Source of the DNA: Paenibacillus wynnii
GTDB taxonomy: Bacteria > Bacillota > Bacilli > Paenibacillales > Paenibacillaceae
Direction: 5' to 3'
Length of the DNA stretch: 64,000 nt
Assembly: GCF_030812855.1 (NCBI RefSeq)
Contig: NZ_JAUSTK010000019.1
Coordinates: forward strand, 26,181 to 90,180
Made by a program: the position numbers and the translations under genes. The notes beneath the pieces are model-generated. The model saw nothing but the letters and a program-made list of their open reading frames with translations. It did not search any database and was not told the DNA's origin. The number at the start of each line of letters is the position of its first letter. Position 1 is the stretch's first letter. Below, one piece after another: positions 63,915 through 64,000 of this stretch.

Positions 63915-64000
63915 TTCATAATTCCAAACCCTTGCTGGGACTGGTTTTTTTGAGCATAGAAAAAGGAGTACCTCCCCAAATTCTCGAAGATATAGGTGAC

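Overview
The window looks like a piece of a Paenibacillus-type chromosome, a Gram-positive, endospore-forming Bacillales member of moderate G+C. The basis is a GerA-family spore germination operon, an EcsAB-like ABC system, a bacilliredoxin, an AcpS/YneF/QueG/FolE housekeeping set, strong AGGAGG-type ribosome binding sites, frequent TTG/GTG starts and sigma-A-like promoters. I see no rRNA, tRNA, CRISPR array, phage or intact insertion sequence.

Layout. 1-4.9 kb: nitroreductase and monooxygenase, ArsR regulator with a SulP anion transporter, DUF1361 protein, alkyltransferase-like protein. 5.1-9.2 kb: ger operon in order A-C-D-B. 9.3-11.7 kb: small hydrolase, monooxygenase, phosphotransferase, DUF1697. 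11.9-15.1 kb: GT39/GT2 membrane glycosyltransferase pair. 15.7-18.7 kb: short flavoprotein and an OmpR-type two-component system. 19.1-23.9 kb: glycogen operon glgC-glgD-glgP. 24.3-27.5 kb: free methionine sulfoxide reductase, acetyltransferase, DHA2 exporter. 27.5-29.8 kb: two membrane diguanylate cyclases behind a c-di-GMP-I riboswitch. 30-34.5 kb: MarR with divergent MFS exporter, then EcsAB. 34.6-39.9 kb: ECF sigma/anti-sigma pair, BaiN-type flavoprotein, KinB-like kinase, bacilliredoxin. 40-48.9 kb: nadE, hydrolase, acpS, mutY, sodA, GNAT, lepB, queG, yneF, folE. 49-56 kb: a second superoxide dismutase with an extra N-terminal domain, hydrolase, IclR regulator, aconitase. 56-63.6 kb: amidase, ddl, uvsE, a decayed fabI pseudogene, inositol monophosphatase, SGNH hydrolase, peptide deformylase.

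Regulation can be read in several places. Near-identical direct repeats (TTCAGC-n5-TTCARC) precede both the two-component operon and the GT39 gene. A c-di-GMP aptamer precedes genes that make c-di-GMP. Dyad operators lie next to the IclR, MarR and ArsR genes. A cre-like site overlaps the aconitase promoter.

The most unusual signal is intergenic. Three separate 185-bp elements (15409, 43817, 50606) each hold exactly four 21-bp near-palindromic cores whose starts are spaced 51, 62 and 51 bp. The 30/41/30-bp spacers keep their length but not their sequence. Each core pairs two different half-sites from a set of four (TAGTTG, TAATTG, TAAGTG, TAGATG). A degenerate relative lies at the right end of the window. 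A second dispersed family forms hairpins with compensatory changes (23931 and 32208), with possible relatives at 50343 and 59685. I do not recognise either family as a described element.
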